The translations under genes were made by a program, and so were the position numbers. Below are positions 1 through 6,753 of a stretch of 64,000 nucleotides of DNA, one piece after another. A model generated the notes under the pieces. It was given only the letters and a program-made list of their open reading frames with translations. It ran no database searches and had not been told where the DNA came from. The first letter of the stretch is position 1. Each line of letters opens with the position of its first letter. Source of the DNA: Burkholderia cepacia (GTDB lineage Bacteria; Pseudomonadota; Gammaproteobacteria; Burkholderiales; Burkholderiaceae); NCBI RefSeq assembly GCF_001039005.1, contig NZ_LDWR01000015.1, positions 1-64,000 of the forward strand, read 5' to 3'.

Positions 1-2
1 AC

Positions 3-158
3 GGTGATGGCAACGGCCACGGCAACGCCAGCGGCCATGGCGACGGTAATGGCAACGGCCACGGTAACGCCGGCAGCCATGGCGATGGTAATGGCAACGG
101 CCACGGTAACGCCGGCAGCCATGGCGATGGTGATGGCCACGGCAACGCCGGCAGCCAC
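3..158 (+). repeat. In-frame tandem repeat, 42-bp and 36-bp units
   Basis: Two almost identical 42-bp units (39-80 and 81-122) are flanked by 36-bp units (3-38 and 123-158) that lack one Gly-Asn pair. Unit lengths are multiples of three, so copy-number change would keep the reading frame of the glycine-rich protein. Confidence 0.8.
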
Positions 159-329
159 GGCAAAGGCGACGGTAGTGGCCACGGTGACAGCGGTGGCAAC
201 AGCAACGGCGGTCACGGTAACGGCAGTGGTGCCGGCGGTAACGGCGGTGGCAACGGCAATGGCAACGGCGCTGGCCACGGCAATGGCGGCGGCCACGGCA
301 ACAGCGGATCGTCCGGAGGCAACCACTGA
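3..329 (+). CDS. Glycine-rich repeat protein, C-terminal part
   Basis: This is the 3' end of a gene that begins before the window; the frame is open from the first bases to a TGA at 327-329. The visible 108 residues are almost only Gly with Asn, His, Asp and Ser, built from a 14-residue unit GDGNGNGHGNAGSH that then decays into GNGNGNG and GHGNGGGHGN stretches and ends SSGGNH. The Gly/Asn/His/Asp make-up suggests a flexible, perhaps metal-binding or surface-exposed tail, but no domain is visible and the function is unknown. The alternative frame starting at base 4 (Ala/Thr-rich) is also open, but its composition reads as a shadow of the repeat. No terminator is seen before the convergent aldo/keto reductase 27 bp away. 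Confidence 0.65.
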   Translation, partial: GDGNGHGNASGHGDGNGNGHGNAGSHGDGNGNGHGNAGSHGDGDGHGNAGSHGKGDGSGHGDSGGNSNGGHGNGSGAGGNGGGNGNGNGAGHGNGGGHGNSGSSGGNH

Positions 330-356
330 CCTGGCGCGTTGCCAGGTGGCGAGCGG

Positions 357-1202
357 TCAGAGCATCTCGAGCGCGCGCTTGCTGCGCGGCGGACGGAAGT
401 ACGCGTCCAGCTGCGCGCGCTCGTCATCGCTCAACACGAAATCGAGCGCGGCGCGGTTGTCGCGCACATGTTCGATTCGCGACGCCTTCGGGATCGCGAA
501 GACACCCGGTTGCGCAAGCACCCACGCAAGCGCGACGCGCATCACCGACACGCCGCGCTGCCGCGCGATCTCGTCGAGCGGCGAGCGCTTCGGCAGCCGC
601 CCGTGATCGACCGGGCTGTACGCCATCGCCGGCATCCGGTGTTCGGCAAGCCACGGCAGCAGGTCGAATTCCGGGCCGCGCCGCGCGATGTTGTAGAGGA
701 TCTGGTTGGTCGCGCATGCGTCGCCGCCCGCTTCATCGACGAGTTCGGCCATGTCGGCCGTATCGAAGTTGCTCACGCCCCAGTGACGGATCTTGCCCGC
801 GCGCCGCAACGTCTCGAAGCCTTCGACCGTCTCCGCGAGCGGCACCGAGCCGCGCCAGTGCAGCAGGTACAGGTCGAGGCGATCGGTACGCAGCCGCTTG
901 AGGCTCGCGTCGCACGCGGCGACGACACCGCGCCGGCTCGCATGGTGCGGATAGACCTTGCTGACGAGGAACACGTCGTCGCGCAGCCCCGCGAGCGCCT
1001 CGCCAACGAGCGTCTCGGTCGCGCCGTCGCCGTACATTTCGGCGGTGTCGACCAGCGTCATCCCGAGCGCGACGCCCTCGCGCAGCGCGGCGATCTCGTC
1101 CGCGCGGCGGGCCGGTCGCTCGCCCATTTCCCAGGTGCCCTGGCCGAGCTTCGGAATCGTCTCGCCGTCCGGCAGGACGACCGTGGCGATCGTGTCTGTC
1201 AT
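357..1202 (-). CDS. Aldo/keto reductase
   Basis: A 281-residue NAD(P)H-dependent oxidoreductase of the aldo/keto reductase family, which reduces aldehydes and ketones in the cytoplasm. The full catalytic tetrad of the (beta/alpha)8 barrel is visible: Asp52 and Tyr57 in VDTAEMYGDG, Lys82 in VFLVSKVYP and His115 in LYLLHWRG. The C-terminal part carries the cofactor region VFAIPKASRIEHVRDN. I chose the ATG at 1202 (MTDTIATVVLPDG), which matches the usual short N-terminal strand of the family; longer upstream readings are low-complexity. It stands alone, convergent to the glycine-rich gene. Its substrate cannot be told from sequence. Confidence 0.9.
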   Translation of the reverse strand: MTDTIATVVLPDGETIPKLGQGTWEMGERPARRADEIAALREGVALGMTLVDTAEMYGDGATETLVGEALAGLRDDVFLVSKVYPHHASRRGVVAACDASLKRLRTDRLDLYLLHWRGSVPLAETVEGFETLRRAGKIRHWGVSNFDTADMAELVDEAGGDACATNQILYNIARRGPEFDLLPWLAEHRMPAMAYSPVDHGRLPKRSPLDEIARQRGVSVMRVALAWVLAQPGVFAIPKASRIEHVRDNRAALDFVLSDDERAQLDAYFRPPRSKRALEML

Positions 1203-1368
1203 GCGTTCCTCGTTGCGGATTCGTGGCCGCGTACCGCGGCCGAAGCATGGAATACGACGCATCAGTGTAGTCAATCGGCACCGCGGCCGCCTATTGCACG
1301 GCAAAAACCGGCTATAACGGCGCCGCATGATGACTTAGAATGGCCGCAACCTGATCGATACCCACTCC

Positions 1369-1520
1369 TTGACTGCTCCCCTTCCCGAAGAAAGGGAATT
1401 CCCACTTCACTGAACGCAACCCGACATCGCCTCAAAGAGACATGGGAATTACACTTTCTCCATGGGCTGACACCGCCAGTCCGGCGGCCAAAACGTTGCA
1501 CGCGGCGTTGATGTCGCGGT
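1369..1520 (-). ncRNA. Candidate omega RNA of element 1
   Basis: By analogy with characterised TnpB systems, the guide RNA scaffold overlaps the 3' end of tnpB and runs to the right end of the element at 1369, with guide sequence from the flank beyond it (toward 1350). The segment holds the right-end hairpin. The 5' limit is a guess. Confidence 0.35.
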
Positions 1521-2565
1521 CGTGCGTCGCAACACATCTCGGACAGACCCACGCGCGGACCTTCAACGGCAGCTTGGCTACGGTATGCCCGCAGTCGGAA
1601 CATCGCTTGCTGGACGGATACCAGCGGTCGATGCCGATCAATACGCGTCCGTACCACTCAGCCTTGTACGCTAATTGCCGCACGAATTCCGACCAGCCCG
1701 CATCGTCGATCGATTTCGCGAGCTTTCGATTCTTCAGCATGTGGCTGACGGCAAGACTTTCAATGGCGATCACTTGGTTTTTGTTGATCAGCCGAGTCGA
1801 TAGCTTGTGCTGGAAATCCCTGCGGCAATCTGCTATCCGGGCATGCATGCGAGCGACTTTGAGCCTGGCCTTCCTGAAGTTGGCGGAACCTATTTGCTTC
1901 TTCGCAAGCCGCCGTTGCAGCTTGGCGAGTCTTGTTTCGTTCTTTCGAAGCGCGTTCGGTGCGGCAATCTTCTCGCCAGTCGAAAGAACGACAAAATCTG
2001 TCAACCCGAAGTCGATACCAATCTGGCCACTCGCCTCCGATTTTGCGGAAACTACATCGTCGCAAAGCATGGACACGTGGTATCGACCGGCAGCGTCTCT
2101 CGACACTGTGACGGTCGTCACCTTCGCGCCTTCGGGAATCGTACGCGACCAGCGAATCGCGAGTGGCGCATCCATCTTGGCCAGCTTCAGCGAAGTGCCG
2201 TCCCATCTGAAGGCGCTCCCCGTGTACTCGGCCGACTGCGCACCGTCCTTGCGCCGGAAGTTTGGATATTTCGCCCGCTTGGCAAAGAAGTTCGCGAATG
2301 CAGTCTGCAGATGGCGCAGGGCCTGTTGGAGCGGAACCGAACTGACCTCGTTCAGCCACGCATGCTCGGGGGTTTTCTTCAGCGCGGTGAGCGCAGCGGA
2401 GGTCTCGTGATAGCCGACACGTGCCTGACGCTGCTGCCACGCATCGGTGCGCATTTTGAGCATGTGGTTATACGCAAAGCGCGCGCACCCGAACGTCCGG
2501 GCGAGCATCGCTGCTTGCTCGGGCGTCGGGTAGAACCGGAATCGGTAGGCACGCTTGATGTCCAT
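1432..2565 (-). CDS. tnpB: TnpB RNA-guided endonuclease (IS200/IS605 OrfB), canonical type
   Basis: A 377-residue TnpB with an N-terminal helix-turn-helix OrfB segment (MDIKRAYRFRFYPTPEQ, about residues 1-40), a central beta region and a C-terminal RuvC nuclease split by a zinc ribbon. All three RuvC acids are in place: Asp185 in GIDFGL, Glu269 in VIAIES and Asp351 in HDRDIN. The zinc ribbon has Cys322/Cys325 and Cys341/Cys344. Known TnpB proteins use an omega RNA from the right end of their element to cut DNA next to a short motif and help the element persist. Nothing looks broken, so it may be active. It belongs to a different subgroup from the TnpB at 53086. Confidence 0.92.
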   Translation of the reverse strand: MDIKRAYRFRFYPTPEQAAMLARTFGCARFAYNHMLKMRTDAWQQRQARVGYHETSAALTALKKTPEHAWLNEVSSVPLQQALRHLQTAFANFFAKRAKYPNFRRKDGAQSAEYTGSAFRWDGTSLKLAKMDAPLAIRWSRTIPEGAKVTTVTVSRDAAGRYHVSMLCDDVVSAKSEASGQIGIDFGLTDFVVLSTGEKIAAPNALRKNETRLAKLQRRLAKKQIGSANFRKARLKVARMHARIADCRRDFQHKLSTRLINKNQVIAIESLAVSHMLKNRKLAKSIDDAGWSEFVRQLAYKAEWYGRVLIGIDRWYPSSKRCSDCGHTVAKLPLKVRAWVCPRCVATHDRDINAACNVLAAGLAVSAHGESVIPMSL

Positions 2566-2705
2566 GTGTCACACCATGTCATAGGCCGGCGTCAGCCTCA
2601 AGCTTTGGAGTGGCAGTCATTTGACCGCGCTCCTTTCACGCCCCTACCTTCACCCCGAAGGAAGTCCCCTTGGGAAGAAGGACGGGGTTTCTCGGAACAA
2701 ATCTG

Positions 2706-3452
2706 ATGAAGTCACCCACGGACGACCGCTGGCAGGACCTGCGCCCCGACCCCGACAACGACACGCCGCTCTACCTGCAGCTCACCCGCAAGCTCGGTGA
2801 CGCGATCCACGACAACCGCTGGACGGCCGGCGAGGCGCTGCCTTCGGAGCGCGTGCTGTCCGACGCGCTCGGCGTGTCGCGCATCACCGCGCGCAAGGCG
2901 ATCGCGCTGCTGGTCGAACAGGGCTTGATCCGCCGCACGCAAGGCGCAGGCAACTTCATCCAGCCGCGCTACGAGGATCCGCTGTCGCGGCTGTCGAGCT
3001 TCAGCGAAATGCTCGAACGCCGCGGCTTCAAGCCAAGCTCGCAATGGATTGCGCGCGAGATCCAGCCCGCGAACCGCGACGAGGTCATCCAGCTCGGGCT
3101 GTCGCCCGCCGCATCGGTTACGCGCCTGAAACGCCTGCGCCTCGCCGACGGCATCGTGATGGCCGTCGAGAACTCGACGTTCCCCGCCACGCTGATTCCC
3201 GATCCGCAGGCGATCGGCGGTTCGCTGTACAGCTATCTCGAAGCGCGCGGCACGCCGATCGTGCGCGCGCTCCAGCATTTCCGCGCGGTCAACGCGACCG
3301 ACGAGATCGCCGAACAGATGGGCATTGCGCCGCACGACGCGCTGCTGCTGATCACTCGGATCGGCTATACGTCGGACCAGCGCGCGATCGAACTGACCGA
3401 TACGTACTGCCGCAACGACTACTACGACTTCGTCGTCGAGCTGCGCAAGTAA
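2706..3452 (+). CDS. GntR/HutC-family transcriptional regulator
   Basis: A 248-residue regulator with an N-terminal winged helix-turn-helix (about residues 20-85; PLYLQLTRKLGDAI, LPSERVLSDALGVSRITARKAI) and a C-terminal UTRA ligand-binding domain (about 100-245). Members of this group bind sugar phosphates, histidine derivatives or similar effectors and usually repress nearby catabolic genes; the target is not evident here. The ATG at 2706 lies about 4 nt from the end of IS element 1 and has no clear ribosome binding site. An in-frame TTG at 2670, inside the element, has AAGGAAG at 2658-2664 with 5 nt spacing, so the protein may start 12 codons earlier. The native promoter has probably been displaced. 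Confidence 0.85.
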   Translation: MKSPTDDRWQDLRPDPDNDTPLYLQLTRKLGDAIHDNRWTAGEALPSERVLSDALGVSRITARKAIALLVEQGLIRRTQGAGNFIQPRYEDPLSRLSSFSEMLERRGFKPSSQWIAREIQPANRDEVIQLGLSPAASVTRLKRLRLADGIVMAVENSTFPATLIPDPQAIGGSLYSYLEARGTPIVRALQHFRAVNATDEIAEQMGIAPHDALLLITRIGYTSDQRAIELTDTYCRNDYYDFVVELRK

Positions 3453-3473
3453 CGCCCACCGCGCCGCCGGCGC

Positions 3474-4865
3474 TCACAGCCAGCGCGCTTCGTCGGTGCC
3501 GAGCGGCACGGGCGGGCACGCAAACGACGGCGGCGTCGCCGACAACCGCTCGGCCGGCCGCACCGCGTCGATCATGCCGAACGGCGACGCGGTGCGGTCG
3601 ATCCGGTCGCGCACGTCGGCGGCCGAGAGGTCAGGTGCATGCAGGCCGTCCGGCACCGCACCGAACGACTGCAGCCAGCGCCCCGTCTGTGCGAGCGACA
3701 GCCGCACGTGCCAGCTTCCCCCTTCGCGCGCCCGGCGCGCGAGTGCGATCATCGCGCCGAACGCCGCGAGATAGCCCGTCGCATGATCGAGCGCCTGGCA
3801 CGGCAGATGGCGCGGCCCGTCCGCATGCGCGGCCTGCTGCTCCTGCCACGCGATTCCGCTCGCCGACTGCACGAGGCTGTCGAAGCCGCGCCGCTTCGCC
3901 CACGGCCCCGCATGCCCGTAGGCAGACACCGACACGCACACGATGCCGGGCCGCAGCTGCGCCAGCGCCTGCGGCGCGAAACCGAGCGCCGCGAGCGCGC
4001 CGGGCCGATACGACTGCAGGAATACATCCGCATCGCGCGCGAGCGCGTGCAGCGTATCGACGCACGCCGCGTCGCGCAGGTCGATCCACGTCGAACGCTT
4101 GCCGCGCCCGTTGTCGATCACGAGCGGCGCGATATTCGGCAGGTGCGGGCCGTTGACGAGCAGCGTCTGCGCGCCGTGCGACGCCAGCGTGCGGCCCGCG
4201 ACCGGCCCCGCGATGATGCGCGTGAGATCGAGCACGCGCACGCCGGCGAGCGGCTGACCGGCTTCGCCGCGGCCGATCGGCTCGACCGGCGCGTCGCCAA
4301 TCCGCTCGATCTCGAACAGCGGCAGTGACGCGATGGCGCGCGCCTGTTCGTGCGCCGCCCATTCTTCAGGTGTTCTGATCAATGCCGCGCACAGGCCGGC
4401 CTCGGCCAGCGCGGTATCGAGCGCCGTGCCGTCCCACGTGCGGATCGCCGCCGCGACGTCGGCCGGCTGCGCGCCGCAGCCGAGCACGTCGAGGATCCCG
4501 TGCAGGTGATGCGGGAAGTTCGCGTGCAGTTGAATCCAGCGCCCGTCGCCCGTCTCGAAAAAACCCGTCACCGGATGACGCAGCTCCGGCGGCGGGCCGT
4601 CGTCGACACGCAAGTAACGTTCGCTGCGGAACGCGACCAGCGCGTCGCGCACCGATACGTCGACGGATTGCGCGACGCCCGTGCGAAGCCGATGGCATTC
4701 TGCCGCCGCGAGCCCGGCTGCCGCGATCGTCGCGGCAGCGAGCGTGCCGACGTGGAACGTCGACGGTAACGTCGGGTCCTGCCCCGTCACGGTCGCGCGA
4801 GCGAGCGCGTCGGGGTCGCCGTGTGCGAGTTGCCACAGATGCGTCAATGCGAGTTCGGGTGTCAT
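3474..4865 (-). CDS. Class III (CaiB/BaiF) CoA transferase, apparently permuted
   Basis: A 463-residue member of the CaiB/BaiF family, which moves CoA between carboxylic acids. The typical start of the family, LAGVRVLDLTRIIAGP, sits at residues 206-221 instead of the N-terminus, and the active-site region with Asp360 (QALDHATGYLAAFG) lies near the end. Residues 39-80 (LAAATIAAAG, GVAQSVDVSVRDA) resemble the part that normally follows the Asp, so the protein reads as C-terminal half then N-terminal half. It is divergent from the helix-turn-helix citrate synthase with 140 bp between them, suggesting joint control. The substrate is unknown. Confidence 0.8.
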   Translation of the reverse strand: MTPELALTHLWQLAHGDPDALARATVTGQDPTLPSTFHVGTLAAATIAAAGLAAAECHRLRTGVAQSVDVSVRDALVAFRSERYLRVDDGPPPELRHPVTGFFETGDGRWIQLHANFPHHLHGILDVLGCGAQPADVAAAIRTWDGTALDTALAEAGLCAALIRTPEEWAAHEQARAIASLPLFEIERIGDAPVEPIGRGEAGQPLAGVRVLDLTRIIAGPVAGRTLASHGAQTLLVNGPHLPNIAPLVIDNGRGKRSTWIDLRDAACVDTLHALARDADVFLQSYRPGALAALGFAPQALAQLRPGIVCVSVSAYGHAGPWAKRRGFDSLVQSASGIAWQEQQAAHADGPRHLPCQALDHATGYLAAFGAMIALARRAREGGSWHVRLSLAQTGRWLQSFGAVPDGLHAPDLSAADVRDRIDRTASPFGMIDAVRPAERLSATPPSFACPPVPLGTDEARWL

Positions 4866-4917
4866 GGCCGGATGCGTGCGGTAGTGGAGACGAAATCGAG
4901 TCTAGAATTCGCGACAG

Positions 4918-4939
4918 GCGCGATCAATCTTGATTGCGC
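4918..4939. promoter_or_regulatory. Inverted repeat between divergent CoA transferase and HTH-citrate synthase genes
   Basis: Arms GCGCGATCAA (4918-4927) and TTGATTGCGC (4930-4939) match at 9 of 10 positions around a 2-bp centre. A further half-site GCGCGAATCAA follows at 4937-4947. It lies in the shared 140-bp promoter region, so it is a candidate operator, possibly for the helix-turn-helix citrate synthase itself. Confidence 0.55.
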
Positions 4940-5005
4940 GAATCAATACATAACGAATAGTTGTAGCGGAGCCGCCCTTCATGCGCTCCGACAGGAGCGA
5001 TCGGC

Positions 5006-6238
5006 ATGACCTCCCTCAGCGCGCAGGAAGCCTCCGGCATCCTCGGTATCAGCGTGAGCACCCTTTATGCGTACGTGAGCCGCGGCCTGCTGCGCTCGCT
5101 GCCCGACGGCACGACCAAGCGTCGCTGCTACGACGCGGACGAGGTGCGCCTGCTCGCGCGCCGCCGCGCCGACGCGAAACGCGCGGGCGGCGTCGCCGAG
5201 CGTTCGCTCGACTGGGGCGTGCCGGTGCTCGAATCGCGCATCACGCAGATCGCCGACGGCCGCCTGCGCTACCGCGGCGCCGATGCGATCGCGCTGGCCG
5301 ACGATACGACGCTCGAAGAAACGGCCGCGAGGCTCTGGGATTGTCCGCCCGCGCGGCTTGCCGCCGCATCGCTCGCGTCGACCGGTTTCGACGCCGCGCA
5401 GTGGGACGACTGGGCGCGCCGCTGGGCGCATCTCGCGCCGCTCGAACGCACGCTGGTGCTGCTGCCCGCGGCGGCGGCATCGCTGCCGCGCCTGTGGGCG
5501 CAGGGGCGCGACGCGCAGCTCGATTCGGCCACGCTGCTGCTGCGTGTCGCCACGGCCGCGCTCGCCGGCATCGCGCCGGGCGACGCGCCCGTGCACCGGC
5601 AGCTTGCCGCCGCGTGGCGCGTGCGGCGGCGTACCGAAGTCGACCTGCTGCGCCGTGCGCTCGTGCTGTGCGCCGATCACGAACTGAATCCGTCGACCTT
5701 TGCGGTGCGCTGCATCGCATCGACCGGCACTCACCTGTTCGGCGCGATCGCGGGCGGACTCGCGGCGCTGTCGGGGCCGCGCCACGGCGGCGAGACGTTC
5801 CGCGCGGGCACGCTGCTTGACGAAGCGGCCCGCGCCGCCGACCTCGATCGCTACCTCGCGCTGCGGCTTGCGCACGACGAACGCACGGACGGCGGCCGCA
5901 CGGCACTGTCCGGCTTCGCGCACCCGCTCTATCCCGACGGCGACCCGCGCGCGCTGGCGCTGCTCGACGCGCTGCACGACACGGCGCCGGACCGCCCGGC
6001 GTTGCAAGCGGCACGTGCGCTCGCCGCGCGCGTCGAAGCGGCGACGGGCCTGCGTCCGGCGATCGATTTCGCGCTCGCGGTGCTGGAGCGTACGCTCGCG
6101 TTGCCGGACGGCGCGGCGTTCACGCTGTTCGCGGCCGGCCGCACGGCCGGCTGGATCGCGCATGCGCTCGAGCAGTACGCGGACGGGAAGCTGATCCGGC
6201 CCCGCGCGCGCTACGTCGGCAGCGACGCGGCCGCGTGA
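5006..6238 (+). CDS. Citrate synthase-fold protein with N-terminal MerR-like HTH
   Basis: A 410-residue fusion. Residues 1-55 form a MerR/excisionase-type helix-turn-helix (SAQEASGILGISVSTLYAYV, then a basic wing and YDADEVRLL). Residues from about 70 on are a citrate synthase fold. The enzyme's catalytic residues are all kept: His260 in GPRHGGE, His306 in GFAHPLY and Asp354 in AIDFAL; ADHELNPST is also recognisable. It could be an active synthase carrying a DNA-binding domain, or a regulator that senses acyl-CoA or oxaloacetate through an enzyme fold. The start at 5006 is chosen because the HTH begins directly after it; an ATG at 4981 is out of frame. It is divergent from a CoA transferase, with an inverted repeat between them. 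Confidence 0.85.
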   Translation: MTSLSAQEASGILGISVSTLYAYVSRGLLRSLPDGTTKRRCYDADEVRLLARRRADAKRAGGVAERSLDWGVPVLESRITQIADGRLRYRGADAIALADDTTLEETAARLWDCPPARLAAASLASTGFDAAQWDDWARRWAHLAPLERTLVLLPAAAASLPRLWAQGRDAQLDSATLLLRVATAALAGIAPGDAPVHRQLAAAWRVRRRTEVDLLRRALVLCADHELNPSTFAVRCIASTGTHLFGAIAGGLAALSGPRHGGETFRAGTLLDEAARAADLDRYLALRLAHDERTDGGRTALSGFAHPLYPDGDPRALALLDALHDTAPDRPALQAARALAARVEAATGLRPAIDFALAVLERTLALPDGAAFTLFAAGRTAGWIAHALEQYADGKLIRPRARYVGSDAAA

Positions 6239-6534
6239 CGGCGGCCGTCGCGCCACGCGGCGAGCGGCCGCCACCACGCCTGCGCGGCGCGCGCGTCCGG
6301 CACCGCGAGCGGACCGAACGCGAACGTCGCGCCGTGCGGCCCCGCGCTGACCCAAACACGCATACCGGGCATGAACGTCAGCGAATCGCCGACGCCGAGC
6401 CAGTGATCGTCGGGCCGGCCCTCGATCGTCACCCATGCTTCGCCCCCGGCCACCTGCAGTGTGGTGCGATCGACGATCCGCCACCGCCCGGCCGGCTCAT
6501 CGCCTTCGATTACGTAAAGTCGCAGTTCACGCAT
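6211..6534 (-). CDS. DUF2917 domain protein
   Basis: A 107-residue protein starting MRELRLYVIEGDEPAGRW, with a small beta-rich domain (RTTLQVAGGEAWVTIEGR, then DDHWLGVGDSLTFMPG) typical of DUF2917, a proteobacterial family of unknown function resembling small cupin-like barrels. It has no signal peptide. Its 3' end overlaps the 3' end of the convergent citrate synthase-like gene by 28 bp. The start at 6534 gives the family's usual length; the open frame further upstream is low-complexity Arg-rich sequence. Confidence 0.75.
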   Translation of the reverse strand: MRELRLYVIEGDEPAGRWRIVDRTTLQVAGGEAWVTIEGRPDDHWLGVGDSLTFMPGMRVWVSAGPHGATFAFGPLAVPDARAAQAWWRPLAAWRDGRRHAAASLPT

Positions 6535-6753
6535 GGCAGCCTCCTGGTCGCACGGGTTCGATGGCACCAGTATTTCGGACAGTGGCAGCACACGGACAGA
6601 TACGCCTGCAGACACTTTCGGCTGAACTGTACTGGTCAGTGAACGGACGGGCATCCGCCGGCCGGCGAGCCGGGTGCCGCACCCCGCGCCGAACCTGCAC
6701 GGCGCGGCGGCTTTCCCTACAATGTCGGCTGTCCCGCGCCACCGCCCGTCTTC

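Larger units (their letters stand above)
1369..2701 (-). mobile_element. IS200/IS605-type element 1 (tnpB only)
   Basis: A minus-strand insertion carrying tnpB and no tnpA. Its right end (minus-strand 3' side) has an imperfect hairpin, TTCCC-TTTCTTC-GGGAA, followed by TCAA (complement of 1369-1372), the cleavage tetranucleotide typical of the family. Its left end, around 2650-2701, shares TCCGAGAAACCCCGTC with element 2 at 53002. There are no terminal inverted repeats or target duplications, as expected for this group. The left boundary is uncertain by a few bases. Without tnpA it could move only with a transposase supplied in trans. Confidence 0.8.

Noticed and set aside
3..158. Possible CRISPR array
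   Set aside because: The repeats are contiguous, in frame and coding, with no spacers and no cas genes nearby.
4..606. Ala/Thr-rich frame at the window start
   Set aside because: It is the +1 shadow of the Gly-rich repeat and runs into the antisense of the aldo/keto reductase.
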